Assembly: GCA_943788615.1 (NCBI GenBank)
Contig: CALSQY010000001.1
Span: 1,426,001-1,490,000 of the forward strand
Direction: 5' to 3'
Source of the DNA: UBA4465 sp002292365
GTDB taxonomy: Bacteria > Bacteroidota > Bacteroidia > Cytophagales > Cyclobacteriaceae
DNA length: 64,000 nucleotides
Part shown: positions 63,568 through 64,000 of the stretch, in pieces
Numbering within the stretch: the stretch's first letter is position 1
Layout of the letters: every line of letters begins with the position of its first letter
Made by a program: the position numbers and the translations under genes
The notes under the pieces: model-generated
Databases searched by the model: none
Told to the model about the DNA's origin: nothing
Seen by the model: the letters and a program-made list of their open reading frames with translations, nothing else

Positions 63568-64000
63568 TTAAAGAGATGTTTCACCTGATCGATTCAATGC
63601 TCGGATTTTTATGAGTTGATCTTTAGGTGTCAGGGTGTTGAAGGAATCTATTTTCCAATAAGTCTCATTTAGATGATTCAGACCCGCCTCAAGAGGGGTG
63701 TTGGTATGAACGTGATCTCTCGAAAAATGAATCATTTTCAATATCATGAAATAATCAAACCAATCATAAAATTGTTTGTAAAAGGAGGTTAAATTCCTGC
63801 AATTTTTCAATAATTTATCAAGTTTTTGATAAAAGTCAACGGCGTTTAGAAATTTTTGAATGGCTGTAGGAAAATTGGGTGATTGACCTTGAATGATTTC
63901 AGGTAAGCTGGTCATAAATATTTTAATATCTTCAAAAATCAGAGGATTGTAGGTACTTATTATGTTCTCTTTATCTACCTGATAACCAATAAGTGCCCTA
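63568..64000 (-). CDS. Unknown protein, C-terminal part (cut by window edge)
   Basis: The frame is open from the stop at 63568 to the window end, giving the last 144 residues; the ATG at 63915 is probably internal. The visible part is soluble, rich in aromatic and basic residues (FYKQFYDWFDYFMILKMIHFSRDHVH), predicted helical, with no motif I recognise. The full-length gene would have to be read beyond 64000. Confidence 0.55.
   Translation of the reverse strand, partial: RALIGYQVDKENIISTYNPLIFEDIKIFMTSLPEIIQGQSPNFPTAIQKFLNAVDFYQKLDKLLKNCRNLTSFYKQFYDWFDYFMILKMIHFSRDHVHTNTPLEAGLNHLNETYWKIDSFNTLTPKDQLIKIRALNRSGETSL

Overview
The window is a stretch of ordinary bacterial chromosome from a member of the Bacteroidota. 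I estimate GC in the high thirties of percent. The evidence for the phylum is a GldC gliding-motility protein in the cluster ftsX-DUF3098-uppP-truB-ribF-gldC, a large SusC-type TonB-dependent receptor with carboxypeptidase-like N-terminal domains, bacillithiol synthesis (BshB1), START-like and LptF/LptG proteins of Bacteroidota type, and promoters of the TTTG-N19-21-TAnnTTTG kind with no Shine-Dalgarno sequences. A gliding Cytophagales- or Saprospirales-like lineage is possible but unproven. NhaB, a BCCT transporter with a choline dehydrogenase, and a membrane pyrophosphatase fit a saline habitat.

Layout. 1-3.3 kb: 5' end of valS, an SDR epimerase coupled to an APS reductase, then a PTPS/FolE pterin pair. 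3.4-5.8 kb: K+-dependent membrane pyrophosphatase. 6.3-11.6 kb: ECF sigma factor and putative anti-sigma factor, then the ftsX-to-gldC cluster. 11.7-18.8 kb: TonB-dependent receptor, Kv-like channel with a zinc ribbon, and a fasciclin lipoprotein with a tandem duplication. 19.6-36.6 kb: a 13-gene ilvE-ilvD-ilvB-ilvN-ilvC-leuA-leuC-leuD-cimA-leuB-thrA-thrB-thrC operon. 36.6-52.1 kb: rhodanese, BCCT transporter, choline dehydrogenase, MBL-rhodanese protein, SulP transporter, a lipoprotein, an unpartnered ABC ATPase, NhaB, a PQQ-type dehydrogenase, an acyl-CoA synthetase and a thiolase. 52.4-64 kb: ABC-F ATPase, tRNA-Met, START-like protein, LptF/G permease, rpsO-pnp, DUF885 peptidase, trxB-bshB1 and an unknown partial gene.

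The most interesting feature is the leader of the amino-acid operon. A 19-codon reading frame (19587-19646, MPFIIKFFVRLLISVIIHT) rich in Ile, Leu and Val and ending in Thr lies 28 nt upstream of an intrinsic terminator (19675-19710). The terminator's T-run abuts the ilvE start. This has the layout of a ribosome-mediated attenuator controlling Ile/Leu/Val/Thr synthesis. The operon has no threonine deaminase but carries a citramalate synthase between leuD and leuB, so isoleucine is probably made from pyruvate and acetyl-CoA using LeuCD and LeuB.

Several genes carry single-base homopolymer differences that break frame: ilvB twice (mutually compensating), the 3' end of sulP, and possibly the thiolase start. 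These look more like sequencing or assembly errors than real decay, but should be checked. I found no mobile element, CRISPR array, rRNA, prophage or defence island, and no clearly new multi-gene system beyond the leader.
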